The position numbers and the translations under genes were made by a program. 64,000 nucleotides of DNA, taken from Wurfbainia villosa. Lineage: Eukaryota > Streptophyta > Magnoliopsida > Zingiberales > Zingiberaceae. Under the pieces are notes generated by a model that was not told the origin of the DNA, searched no databases, and was given only the letters and a program-made list of their open reading frames with translations. The first letter of the stretch is position 1. Each line of letters opens with the position of its first letter. Of this stretch, positions 1 through 11,533 are shown one piece after another. The stretch covers positions 28,034,314-28,098,313 of the forward strand of contig CM046001.1 of assembly GCA_025175895.1 (NCBI GenBank), in the 5' to 3' direction.

Positions 1-540
1 CTTAGTGGTATGCATGTATGTATATTTATTATGCTGATGTATACCTGTCGTACCTGTAGATTATACGATTGAATTATCTTATTACCTACTGAGTTTTACT
101 CACCACCATGGACCCTGGGTTTTTCTGTCACCCAGGTAACAGGTAGAAGTCTTCATGACGGCTTGGAGTTTCGCCAGCGGCCCATCCCATCTCCATTTTT
201 CTGATCCTCCTGTGGACTTTGTTTTTATGTCGTGGACTTTGTTTTTATGTTGTGGACCCTGTTTTTATGTTGTGGACTTTATTTTTGTGTTCGATGTTTT
301 ATGTACAGTTTAGTACTATGGACTTGTCAGGTGGTGTACACCTGTGTGGTTTCGGATTTGTATTGTATATGTGTGGTTATGGGTATGTGGTTATATGGTT
401 TCCGCTGTGTTTGATATATATTTTGCTTGTTATGTTGTGGTTGTGGGCCTACGAGCCTTGTATTAACCCGATATGTTGCCACGTACAGGGGAGATGCCGT
501 CCGTTTGCTTTTCGACACGGTATACTCTCGAGGTGTGACA
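1..540 (+). repeat. 3' part of the Gypsy-A 5' LTR
   Basis: This stretch matches 25619-26186 in the 3' LTR and ends in GTGACA directly before the primer-binding region. It lacks about 31 bases that the 3' copy has near 25700-25730. Short open frames here are T/G-rich LTR sequence, not genes. Confidence 0.88.
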
Positions 541-547
541 ACTTTAT

Positions 548-560
548 TGGTATCAGAGCC
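548..560 (+). other. Primer-binding site of Gypsy-A
   Basis: TGGTATCAGAGCC, complementary to the 3' end of plant initiator-Met tRNA, lies seven bases after the LTR end at 540. This is the usual minus-strand primer site for plant chromoviruses and copia elements. Confidence 0.9.
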
Positions 561-761
561 GAAGGTTCTGGGATGTCATACAATGATTTTGTTTTTGAGT
601 CTTAGATTCTTGGGAGTCGGTATATTTTTCAGATTTGGTTTTTGTGAGATGGGATTGACAGCGGCAAAAGTTCCGGGCAGCATGAAGTAAGAATTTCTGA
701 TAACTTATATTTCAGATAGTTCTTATCTAAACTTGTTCAACAGGTGTATACAGTCAAAGTA

Positions 762-1548
762 ATGGCACCTGTGCAGACTCGTAGTAGAGGTCGTCCATCA
801 AGGCGATCAGTCAGGATTGAGGGATAGGAGGCTGCTTCTATTGAGCCCGTTATTCGGGAATAGCCTCAGCTTTCCCCTATTGGTGGTTCGGAGCCTCAGA
901 ATCTGGATGTACCATTGACTATGCCATAGCCTGCAGAGTCTAGTTGGCTCAATGATAAAGCACAGATACTCATGTTAGCACGTTCAGCCAAGGATAAGTT
1001 CACCTTTTTCCGAGGGGAGTCTGACCCATGGATTGCCCGGGCTTGGCTAGAAAATATGGAAGACACTTTCGAGTACATGAACTGTACAGATGAGGAGAAG
1101 GTGGGCCTTGCTGCGTACCATCTCAGATATCAGGTTGTTACTTGGTGGAAAATGCAGAAGACCCTACTCGGGGAGCGTGGGATTACTTGGGCAGTCTTTC
1201 GAGATGCTTTCTGGAGACAGTACTTTCCTTCGGCATTTTCTACAACACGTCATCAGGAATTCCTGAGCCAGAAGCAAGGTGACCGTTCCGTCATGGAATA
1301 CAATGCAGAGTTTACTAGACTTTCAGAGTTCTACCCTCATCTGGTAGCATAGGATGCAGATCAGATGTACCAATTCACATAGGGTCTTGCTGCTTATATT
1401 CGGAGCAGGATGTCAGGATCTATCATTACCTCATACAGGGAGGCATTGGACCACGCCATTTTCATCGAGATGACTTCCCAACAGATTTTCAAGGAAAAAG
1501 ATATAGAGAAACAGATGACTCAGGGCAAGCAGCAGAACCAGGGTTCAG
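762..1548 (+). pseudogene. gag: Gypsy-A gag, 5' part (capsid), split by Copia-A
   Basis: Gag forms the virus-like particle. The frame starts at ATG 762 (MAPVQTRSRGRP, a basic start usual for plant gypsy Gag) and runs in one frame to the insertion. The retrotransposon-gag domain is at about 972-1350, with WIARAWLENMEDTF and the WW pair in VVTWWKMQK. Five in-frame TAG codons (825, 861, 927, 1350, 1380) interrupt it, and there is no frameshift. From the context each reads as an original CAG (Gln), so a single C-to-T change explains each. The frame resumes at 17252 after the Copia-A array. Confident as a gag; inactive. Confidence 0.88.
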
Positions 1549-1553
1549 CTCAG
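1549..1553 (+). repeat. Left TSD (CTCAG) of the Copia-A array
   Basis: CTCAG precedes the TGTTAG start of the first LTR and is repeated exactly at 17247-17251 after the last LTR. Removing the array plus one TSD copy restores the Gypsy-A gag frame. Confidence 0.95.
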
Positions 1554-3464
1554 TGTTAGTTAAAGCCCTAGAACCAATCATGTGATGGTTGAATAGGGAA
1601 CATTTTGTATCATATTCTATAAAGGCAAAGGATTGGTTATTATATTTACATCTTGCTTGTGCCAGCTAATTTAAATATAATAATGCCCTAGAAAAGTAGG
1701 TTCTTATCTACAGCACATCAATTGGCAGAATTGATTATGAGAGGCTGTAGAGAACACTTTCCTAAATGTTCCTAGTCGAGTATTAATATGCAAGGGCAAT
1801 ATTAATACATAAAGACTAGCATGTAGGTCAATTGATGACTTGATCTCACAAGTCATGGATATATGATATCAAGTTGACACATGGGTATATATTGGAGAAT
1901 ATATACTGAACTGACCCGCCATGAGAAAGTTTCATGGATCGTTATATGAGTGTCATAAACTTTCTCATGTGACTATTGGTATGAATAGTCCTTAGACCAC
2001 GAAGTCACTACGGTTCCCTACATAAGGAGTTATGTACTTTGGTATCGTCAAGCGTCACGTAATGCGGTGGACCATAAAGCGTTCGGGTATATAACAAATT
2101 GTGCGGAGGGATGTGAGTGATGTAAGATGGGATCTATCCCTCTCATATGACGAGAGTGATATCGGTGGGCCCCTTGATTGAGTAGAACTACTAAAACGCA
2201 TGGCCATGCTCGAATGAGTCAATATGAGATATTGAGCTCATTTGTTTGAGTTAGTTTACTCAGGGATCAAGAAACACATAGATTGATCGAGGATGACCAC
2301 GGTCTATGCCTCATTGATCAATCGATATCAAGGATAGAAGGACACGGTCATATATTATAGTAGTCACGGAAAGGTTAGTCGGATCTTGACTTATCTCAGT
2401 AACTTGGTAGCAATGATGTATTGCTAGATGCCGCTCATTGCTTGTGTATCTAAAAGAGTTTAGGTCCACTGCCAACGTTATGAGAGCCTATAGGGTCACA
2501 CACAAAGAGCATGATAATTAGAGGAATTAGAGTATTCTAGTTTGACTAGAATAATATGGGAATAAGCTTAAGTACAAAATGGTTTTTGGACTTTAAGCTT
2601 AATGAGAATTTTAGCTAATTGATTTAATGAGATTAATTCAATATGTTACCTTATTGATTTAATAAGATTAATTCAATATGATAACATAAGCTTAATTGAA
2701 TTAATAAGATTAATTCAATATGATAACATAAGCTTAATTGAATTAATAAAGATTAATTCAACATGCATGAATGCCACACAAGAATGCCACATAAGCATGC
2801 CACATAAGCATGCCACCTAAGCATCCACCTAAGCTAGTTAAGGTGGAAGGAAACAAAATGGTTTTGTCTCCTTAAGTGGCCGGCCAAACAAATGTCCCAA
2901 TGCAATGGATTGCATTGAATGGTAGGAGGTGAAAGGGTTTTTCCAACCCTATAAAAGACCATGAAGTGGCCGGCCATTCCATAGCAATTGTTGTTGTGGT
3001 TGTGGAGTGTGGTTGTTGGGAGCTTGAGGCTTGGAGAGAGCTTGAGAAGCTTGGTGGAAGCAATTGTTGTTGTGGTTGTGGAGTGTGGTTGTGTGGCTTT
3101 GTGAGTGTAGGCTAGCAAGAAGAGTAGTCTTCTTCCTCCTTTCTCTTCTTCCCTAGATTCCTCTCCTTTAGGGACTTCTCTAGCAAGAAGTAAAGGAGAG
3201 CTCTTCTAGTTTTCCTTTTGTGAGACAAGAGCGTGCTCGTGTGGATACGTATAGAGGCACGGACACTTGAACGTGCTAAAGATCCAACAAACCGAAAGGA
3301 AAAGCGGGATTGCAAAGGGCACGCAACAAAGGTAGAACTCTCCTATAAGATAGGCTTGGTTTAGAGAAATTTATTTTATACGAGTTTGCTTTCGCATGGA
3401 TCACTTGGAAGGGATCCTATTTTCCGTTGCGCATATGCCATTAGGCATACGAGAATTCCCTACA
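1554..3464 (+). repeat. Copia-A LTR1 (first LTR of the array)
   Basis: Starts TGTTAG and ends CCCTACA, 1911 bp. It contains a 42 bp A+T-rich direct repeat (about 2661-2752, AAGCTTAATTGAATTAAT inside), then several copies of a GCCACATAAGCAT motif (2768-2830), then the TATA box at 2950. A duplication specific to this copy repeats a TTGTTGTGGTTGTGGAG stretch (2985-3020 and 3061-3092). It shares subfamily bases with LTR3 rather than LTR2. Confidence 0.94.
2950..2957 (+). promoter_or_regulatory. TATA box in Copia-A LTR1
   Basis: TATAAAAG in the context CAACCCTATAAAAGACC, about 515 bases before the LTR end. It is conserved in all four Copia-A LTRs of the window, so it marks the likely U3/R boundary and pol II promoter. 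Confidence 0.7.
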
Positions 3465-3465
3465 G

Positions 3466-3478
3466 TGGTATCAGAGCC
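3466..3478 (+). other. PBS of Copia-A internal copy 1
   Basis: TGGTATCAGAGCC one base after the LTR1 end; initiator-Met tRNA type. Confidence 0.92.
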
Positions 3479-4639
3479 ACTTGCGAAAGATCGTATAAAA
3501 ATAGGTTTTCTCTATTTTATATGTGATAGAAGTAGGATAAATTTTATTATGAGTTGATAATTGCATTAGCAAATTTTCAAACATAATAAAATATCCAATG
3601 TCTTTTAAAAGTTAAAATGACATGGTGCATGGTTATGGCCTAGTCCCAAAATGTTTGTGATTGTGTGTTGTAATTCTTAATACGGCCTGCGTGTCGTGCC
3701 TTTCTCCTAATATTCTTGTTGTAAAATTAGTTTTAGACTCGAATGTAACTCGAGTATTTCTCCTTTTGTAATGTACAAAACAAGGATGGAGGGTCCATTG
3801 GAAGATGAGGTTACAAGGAGGAAGTCAACACACAAGACAACCAAAAGGAAGCACTTAGGAGAAGATGCTATCCCTAGGTTGACCAATCAATCTTTTCATT
3901 GGCTTGAGAAGATTGTAGAATAAGGGCCATAACCATGACACGTTAGTTTAATATGTATGTGATGCATGTTAGTTTAGCTTGTATGTGATGCATGATTAGT
4001 TTAGCTTATATGTGATGTATGCTAATATGTATATGATACATGTTTATTTCTTAATAAGTCTAAACGATATGCCTACCAAAGTTGGTACTCACTACTTCCT
4101 CGATCATTTGTTATTGGGTTCACAAAGCAAAGCAATGCATTTTATCTTGAGGGGTGCGAGTGGACAATCGTGATGTCCCGCTATCAAACTTGGTTAAGAC
4201 TTAATTAAGTGTTTTCTTAATTGGTTAAGAAAGTAGAGGCATATATTAGCTTTGAACATAAGTGTTAACATTAGTTTTGTGTGATTTCAAACATCGCCTT
4301 TGTCTTAGAAGTGGTCGCTGTTCGATATCCAAGAAGGCCTCGCCTCGCCATACCGAAGTCCGTTTAGGAATAAACACTAAACTAATCTAAACTTAACCAA
4401 AGCTATTAAAGAGTTACATCAGATGTAATTGGCAAAAGATTGCCTACCTAATTATACTACGCTCTTGGGCGATTAGCCAAAGCTAACTCAAGACTAATTA
4501 TGATGTGGATCTTTATCCCATATAAATTTATAGCTAAATAGTAGCTATGAGAATTTAGTGGGAGCCTCATTTAATTAAAGGCCTAATTAAATGATTTAGG
4601 TATGATACTTAACTTTGCATTTTAATGTTGTAGATCACC
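3479..4639 (+). other. Untranslated leader of Copia-A copy 1
   Basis: About 1.16 kb between PBS and gag. I see no convincing coding sequence. It is A+T-rich, with short repeats of a TTTAGCTTGTATGTGATGCATG type around 3945-4040. The same leader is present at 10373-11533. Confidence 0.7.
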
Positions 4640-7600
4640 ATGTCATCTAACACGACACACCCTCAACTTGCGATCCGTCCCTGAGAAGGACAAGCTCAAT
4701 GGAGCAAACTTTCTTGATCGGTATAGGAACTTGAGGATTATCCTCAAGCAAGAACGAAACTATATGTCCTAGAGCAATACCTCAAACACCGCCCGCGCCA
4801 CTGTGGCTGAAAAAGATGCTTATAAGAAGCATCAAGATGACGATTAGATGTGTCATGCCTTATGCTTGCCACCATGAACTCGAGCTTCGTAAGCAACATG
4901 AGAACATGGATGCCTATGATATGGTTGAGCATTTGAAACAACTATATCAAGGACAAGCTAGGCACGAGCGCTTTTGAAGTGTCTAAGGCTCTTTTGCATG
5001 CAAGATGCAAGAAGGAACACTGTAGGAACTCACGACTCAAAATGATTGGGTACGCTGAGAACCTCAAAGACTAGGTTTTCCATCGAGCCAAGAATTGGCA
5101 ATCGATGTTATCCTCGCAATCGTTTAAGCATACAATCAATTCGCCATGAATTATAACATGAATGAAATTGATAAACCTTTGCTCGAGATTCTCAAAGATG
5201 TTAAGAATCACAACCAAATCTCAAGAAGAAAGTTAGTAATGTACTAATGGTCAAGAAGGGCAAAGGTAAGCAAAGGCAAGGGTAAGACCCAAGCCAAAGG
5301 CAAGGCCAATTCATCCACTTCAAAGGGTAAAGGTAAAGTACCTAAGGAAGGGACTGCCTATTGCGGTGAGATCGACATGGAAGCGGAACCGCAAAGTCTA
5401 CCTTGAGGAAGTAAAGAACAAGAGAAGTGGGACTTCGCCTCGTATACACGTTATAGAAGTTAATCTATCTATTTCTTCTACATGGGTATTAGATACGGAT
5501 GTGCATCTCACATTTGTACTAATTGTGCGAGGGTGAGAAATAGTAGAATAATGGCAAAGGTGAAGTGGACCTACTGAGTAGGCAATGGCGCAAAAGTTCT
5601 TCTTTGTAGGCTGTAGGAACATATTCTTTGTCTTTGCCTTTGGGCTTATCTTAGAACTAGAGAGTGCTTCTATGTACTGCATTAACAAAGAACATAATTT
5701 ACGTATCTTGTTTAGACAAGAAAAACTTTTCTTTTATAATAAAGGACAAATGTTGTTCCATTTATTTGAAATGTTCTATTGTAATGCACCACTTATGAAT
5801 GGTCTCTATGTTCTAGATTTAGAAAACCCAATTTATAACGTAAATACCAAGCGGTTCAAATCGAATGATTTGAACCAAACATATCTCTGCATCGCCTAGG
5901 TCACATAAATGAAAACGCATATCCCAACTCCATAAAGATGGATTATTGGACTCATTTGATTTTGAATCATATGAGGTATCGAGTCTTGTCTTTAGGAAAG
6001 ATGACTAAAACTCCATTTAGTGGACATGGCGAGAGAGCGACGGATTTGTTAGGACTCATACATCGATGTATGTGGCCCTTTCAATGTCGAAGCGGAGGAG
6101 GCTATAAGTACTTTATTACTTTCAGCGATGATATGAGTAGATTTGGCTACTTATATTTGATGAGACATAAGTCGAATCCTTTGAAAAGTTCAAAGAATTC
6201 AAGAATGAAGTACAAAACCAACTTGGTAAGCGTATTAAGCTACTTGATCGGATCGAGGTGGTGAATACCTTAGTCAAGAGTTTCGTGATCACTGGTGAGT
6301 GTGGGATAATATCCCAACTCACTCCACCCTGGAACACCACAATGGAATGGTGTATCCAGAGGAGAAATCGTACTCTATTAGATATGGTACGATCAATGAT
6401 GAGCGGTGATCTACCTACTTCCTTTTGGGGTTTAGCTCTAGAGACCTTTCACACTTAATCGCGTTCCATCAAAAGCCGTAGAAAAGACACCATATACGAT
6501 ATGGGACCGGAAGAGTCCCAAAATGTCTTTTATAAAGATTTGGGGTTGTGAAGCTTCGTTAGGCGTCAAGTCTCGGATAAACTAGGACCCAAATCGGATA
6601 AGTGTTATTTTGTAGGATATCCCAAGGAAACTAAGGGATATTACTTTTACAATCCCACACTTGGCAAGGTGTTTGTTGCGAAATCATCTTTCTAGAAGAG
6701 AATTTATTTCTAGAAATACTAGTGGGAGTAAATTCATCTTGAAGAAGTTCAAGATGATGATAACACTAAGGCTTCGATGGAAAATGAACAGGAACCACAA
6801 AGTGTTGTGGATGAGGAAATTGTTGCCCAAAGAGTTGTGGAACAAACACCTGTTCAAGTAGACCAACCTCTTCGTAGATCTAATAGGATCCGTCGTCAAC
6901 CGAGAGATATTCTTTTCTCTTGGTGACAAGCGGTGATGTATTGCTTATCGATCTTGGCGAGCCTACATCCTATCAAGAAGCTATGATGAGCCCAGTTGAG
7001 AAATGGCTAGAGGCCATGAGATCGAAATGGAATCCATGTACACTAACCAAGTATGGACTTTGGTTGATCCACGAAGGGTAAAACCCATTGGGTGTAAGTG
7101 GGTCTTTAAAGTAAAGAGACATGGATGGTAATAAGCATACCTATAAAGGTAGATTGGTGGCTAAAGGATTCAAACAAATTCATGGTATTGACTATGAAGA
7201 AACCTTTTCACCAGTTGCGATGCTTAAATCCATTCGGATCATACTTGCTATTGCAGCCTACCACGATTATGAGATCTGGCAGATGGATGTCAAAACCGCT
7301 TTTCTGAATGGAAAGCTACTCGAGGATGTGTACATGACACAACCTGAGGTTTTGAAGATCCAAAGCATCTGAAAGGTATGCAAACCGCAAAGGTCCATTT
7401 ATGGACTAAAGCAAGCCTCGAAGTGGAATCTTGATTCGATGATGCAATCAAAGAGTTTGGTTTCATCAAGAATGAAGATGAACCTTGTGTCTACAAGAGA
7501 AATAGTGGGAGCACAGTTGTATTTCTTGTCTTGTATGTAGATGACATACTTCTCATCTGAAATGATATTCCCTCACTCCAGTCTGTGAAGATGTGGTTAG

Positions 7601-8505
7601 GGAATTGTTTCTCGATGAAGGACTTAGGTGAAGCCTATATTCTAGGCATCAAGATCTATAGAGATAGATCTAGAAGATTACTTGGCCTAAGTCGAGTACA
7701 TTACATTGATAAAGTGCTAGATCGTTTTGCTATGCAAAATTCTAAGAAAGGGTTTACGCCTTTATCACATGGTGTGAGTCTTTTGAAGACTCAATGTCCT
7801 CTCTAAGGAGGAGAGAGATCGCATGGATAAGATCCCTTATGCATCGGCTATAGGGTCTATCATATGCGCCATGCTTGTATGCTCGACGTCTCGTATGCTT
7901 TGAGCATGACGAGTAGATACGATCGGATCGGTGAAAGTCATCGGATAGCGATCAAAAATATTCTTAAGTACTTACGAAGAGCGAAAGAATATTTTCTGAT
8001 ATTTGGAGGCAATGAGGAGCTAACTGTAAAGGGTTACAGTGATGCAAGCTTCCAAACAGACAAGGATGACTATAGATCGCAATCGGGGTACGTGTTTTGC
8101 CTGAATGGGGGAGCTGTGAGCTGGAAGAGTTCGGCGGAGACACGATTCTTGATTCTACAGCGAGCCAGTATATTGCGATCCGATGCAGTGAAAAGGAGGT
8201 TGTTTGGCTCTGAGTTCATCGATGAACTTGGGGTAGTTCCTAGCATTGCAGATCCAATAGACCTCTATTGTGACAACAATGGGGCTAGTGCACAGGCTAA
8301 GGAACCTCGATCACATCAGCGGACCAAACACATACTGCGGCGCTTCCATCTCATTCGAGAGATCATCTATAGAGGAGATGTGAGGATATGCAGAGTACCG
8401 ACAGAAGCTAACATCGCAGATCCATTGACCAAGGCTTTGGCACAGAGGAAGCATGATGGTCACACTAGGTCACTAGGTATTAGATATCATAGTGATTGGT
8501 ACTAG
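4640..8505 (+). pseudogene. gag-pol: Copia-A gag-pol, copy 1, with many frameshifts
   Basis: Polyprotein remnant starting at ATG 4640 (MSSN) and ending at the stop after a GIRYHSDWY-like end. Gag is at about 4640-5340, with a zinc-knuckle remnant near 5345-5395 broken by indels. The protease site near 5490 has lost its frame (GATACGGATGTG where copy 2 reads GATACCGGATGTG). Integrase spans about 5890-6480 (CESCLLGK zinc finger region, RRNRTLLDMVRSMM). RT spans about 7030-7600 (QMDVKTAFLNG; YVDD at 7534-7545). RNase H is at about 7990-8400 (YCDNNGA at 8266). Several premature stops and 1-2 base indels interrupt the frame; many indels fall at CGG, CCG or CTG. It could not give a polyprotein as written. 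Confidence 0.9.
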
Positions 8506-8509
8506 TGCT

Positions 8510-8518
8510 AGTGGGAGA
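8510..8518 (+). other. Polypurine tract of Copia-A copy 1
   Basis: AGTGGGAGA directly before LTR2, the plus-strand primer position; identical at 15348-15356. Confidence 0.85.
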
Positions 8519-8519
8519 T

Positions 8520-10358
8520 TGTTAGTTAAAGCCCTAGAACCAATCATGTGATGGTTGAATAGGGAACATTTTGTATCATATTCTATAAAGGCAAAGGATT
8601 GGTTATTATATTTACATCTTGCTTGTGCCAGCTAATTTAAATATAATAATGCCCTAGAAAAGTAGGTTCTTATCTACAGCACATCAATTGGCAGAATTGA
8701 TTATGAGAGGCTGTAGAGAACACTTTCCTAAATGTTCCTAGTCGAGTATTAATATGCAAGGGCAATATTAATACATAAAGACTAGCATGTAGGTCAATTG
8801 ATGACTTGATCTCACAAGTCATGGATATATGATATCAAGTTGACACATGGGTATATATTGGAGAATACATACTGAACTGACCCGCCATGAGAAAGTTTCA
8901 TGGATCGTTATATGAGTGTCATAAACTTTCTCATGTGACTATTGGTATGAATAGTCCTTAGACCTGAAGTCACTACGGTTCCCTACATAAGGAGTTATGT
9001 ACTTTGGTATCGTCAAACGTCACCGTAATGAGGTGGACCATAAAGGCGATTACTGGGTATATAACAAATTATGCGGAGGGATGTGAGTGATGTAGATGGG
9101 ATCTATCCCTCTCATATGACCAGAGTGATATCGGTGGGCCCCTTGATTGAGTAGAACTACTAAAACGCATGGCCATGCTCGAATGAGTCAATATGAGATA
9201 TTGAGCTCATTTGTTTGAGTTAGTTTACTCAGGGATCAAGAAACACATAGATCGATCGAGGATGACACGGTCTATGCCTCATTGATCAATCTGATATCAA
9301 GGATAGACGGACACGGTCATATATTATAGTAGTCACGAAAGGTTAGTCGATCTTGACTTATCTCAGAACTGGGTAGCAATGATGTATTGCTAGATGCCGC
9401 TCATCGCTTGTGTATCTAAAAGAGTTTAGGTCCACCGCCAACGCTATGAGAGCCTATAGGGTCACACACAAAGAGCATGATAATTAGAGGAATTAGAGTA
9501 TTCTAGTTTGACTAGAATAATATGGGAATAAGCTTAAGTACATAATGGTTTTTTGACTTTAAGCTTAATGAGAATTTTAGCTAATTTTTTTAATGAGATT
9601 AATTCAATATGTTACCTTATTGATTTAATAAGATTAATTCAATATGATAACATAAGCTTAATTGAATTAATAAGATTAATTCAATATGATAACATAAGCT
9701 TAATTGAATTAATAAGATTAATTCAACATGCATGAATGCCACATAAGAATGCCACATAAGCATGCCACCTAAGCATCCACCTAAGCTTAGTTAAGGTGGA
9801 AGGAAACAAAATGGTTTTGTCTCCTTAAGTGGCCGCCAAACAAATGTCCCAATGCAATGGATTGCATTGAATGGTAGGAGGTGAAAGGGTTTTTCCAACC
9901 CTATAAAAGACCATGAAGTGGGCCATTCCATAGCAATTGTTTTTGTGGTTGTGGAGTGTGGTTGTTGGGAGCTTGGTGGAAGCTTTAGTTGTGTGGGTTT
10001 GTGAGTGTAGGCTAGCAAGAAGAGGAGTCTTCTTCTTCCTTTCTCTTCCCTAGATTCCTCTCCTTTAGGGACTTCTAGCAAGAAGTAAAGGAGAGCTCTT
10101 CTAGTTTTCTTTGTGAGACAAGAGCGTGCTCGTGTGGATACGATATAGAGGCACGGACACTTGAACGTGCTAAAGATCCAACAAACCAAAAGGAAAAGCG
10201 GGATTGCAAAGGGCACGCAACAAAGGTAGAACTCTCCTATAAGATAGGTTTGGTTTAGAGAAATTTATTTTATACGAGTTTGCTTTCGCATGGATCACTT
10301 GGAAGGGATCCTATTTTCCGTTGCGCATATGCCATTTGGCATACGAGAATTCCCTACA
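8520..10358 (+). repeat. Copia-A LTR2 (middle LTR of the array)
   Basis: Starts TGTTAG and ends CCCTACA, 1839 bp. At several positions where LTR1 and LTR3 agree, LTR2 instead matches the solo LTR at 31958-33835: AATTATGCGG not AATTGTGCGG, GATGTAGATGGG not GATGTAAGATGGG, CCATTTGGC not CCATTAGGC, and absence of the GAGGCTTGGAGAGAGCTT stretch before TGGTGGAAGC. It is therefore a different subfamily from the two outer LTRs. Confidence 0.94.
9902..9909 (+). promoter_or_regulatory. TATA box in Copia-A LTR2
   Basis: TATAAAAG in the same context as in LTR1. It would drive transcription of the second internal region. Confidence 0.65.
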
Positions 10359-10359
10359 G

Positions 10360-10372
10360 TGGTATCAGAGCC
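10360..10372 (+). other. PBS of Copia-A internal copy 2
   Basis: TGGTATCAGAGCC one base after the LTR2 end, as in copy 1. Confidence 0.9.
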
Positions 10373-11533
10373 ACTTGCGAAAGATCGTATAAAAATAGGT
10401 TTTCTCTATTTTATATGTGATATAGAAGTAGGATAAATTTTTTTATGAGTTGATAATTGCATTAGCAAATTTTCAAACATAATAAAATATCCAATGTCTT
10501 TTAAAAGTTAAAATGACATGGTGCATGGTTATGGCCTAGTCCCAAAAAGTTTGTGATTGTGTGTTGTAATTCTTAATACGGCTGCGTGTCGTGCCTTTCT
10601 CCTAATATTCTTGTTGTAAAATTAGTTTTAGACTAATGTAACTCGAGTATTTCTCCTTTGTAATGTACAAAACAAGGATGGAGGGTCCATTGGAAGATGA
10701 GGTTACAAGGAGGAAGTCAACACACAAGACAACCAAAAGGAAGCACTTAGGAGAAGATGCTATCCCTAGGTTGACCAATCAATCTTTTCATTGGCTTGAG
10801 AAGATTGTAGAATAAGGGCCATAACCATGACACGTTAGTTTAATATGTATGTGATGCATGTTAGTTTAGCTTGTATGTGATGCATGATTAGTTTAGCTTA
10901 TATGTGATATATGCTAATATGTATATGATACATGTTTATTTCTTAATAAGTCTAAACGATATGCCTACCAAAGTTGGTACTCACTACTTCCTCGATCATT
11001 TGTTATTGGGTTTGCCAAAGCAAAGCAATGCATTTTATCTTGGAGGGGTGCGAGTGGACAATCGTGATGTCCCGCTATCGCCTTGGTTAAGACTTAATTA
11101 AGTGTTTTCTTAATTGGTTAAGAAAGTAGAGGCATATATTAGCTTTGAACATAAGTGTTAACATTAGTTTTGTGTGATTTAACATCACTTTGTCTTAGAA
11201 GTGGTCGTTGCTTCGATATCCAAGAAGGCCTCGTATTCGCCACTACCTGAAGTCGGTTTAGGAATAAACACTAAACTAATCTAAAACTTAACCAAAGCTA
11301 TTAAAGAGTTACATCAGATGTAATTGGCAAAAGATTGCCTACCTAATTATACTACGCCTTGGGCGATTAGCCAAAGCTAACTCAAGACAATTATAATGTG
11401 GATCTTTATCCCATATAAATTTATAGCTAAATAGTAGCTATGAGAATTTAGTGGGAGCCTCATTTAATTAAAGGCCTAATTAAATGATTTAGGTATGATA
11501 CTTAACTTTGCATTTTTAATGTTGTAGATCACC
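10373..11533 (+). other. Untranslated leader of Copia-A copy 2
   Basis: Matches the copy 1 leader (3479-4639) with small differences. Short open frames here have no counterpart in a known protein. Confidence 0.65.

Noticed and set aside
219..690. Small hydrophobic open frames (MFLCRG..., MLCCGC...)
   Set aside because: They lie in the 5' LTR end of Gypsy-A and recur in its 3' LTR; T/G-rich non-coding sequence.
2834..3315. Minus-strand frames in Copia-A LTRs (also near 9791, 16677, 33280)
   Set aside because: They are inside LTRs in all copies, overlap the TATA box region, and have no homology I recognise.
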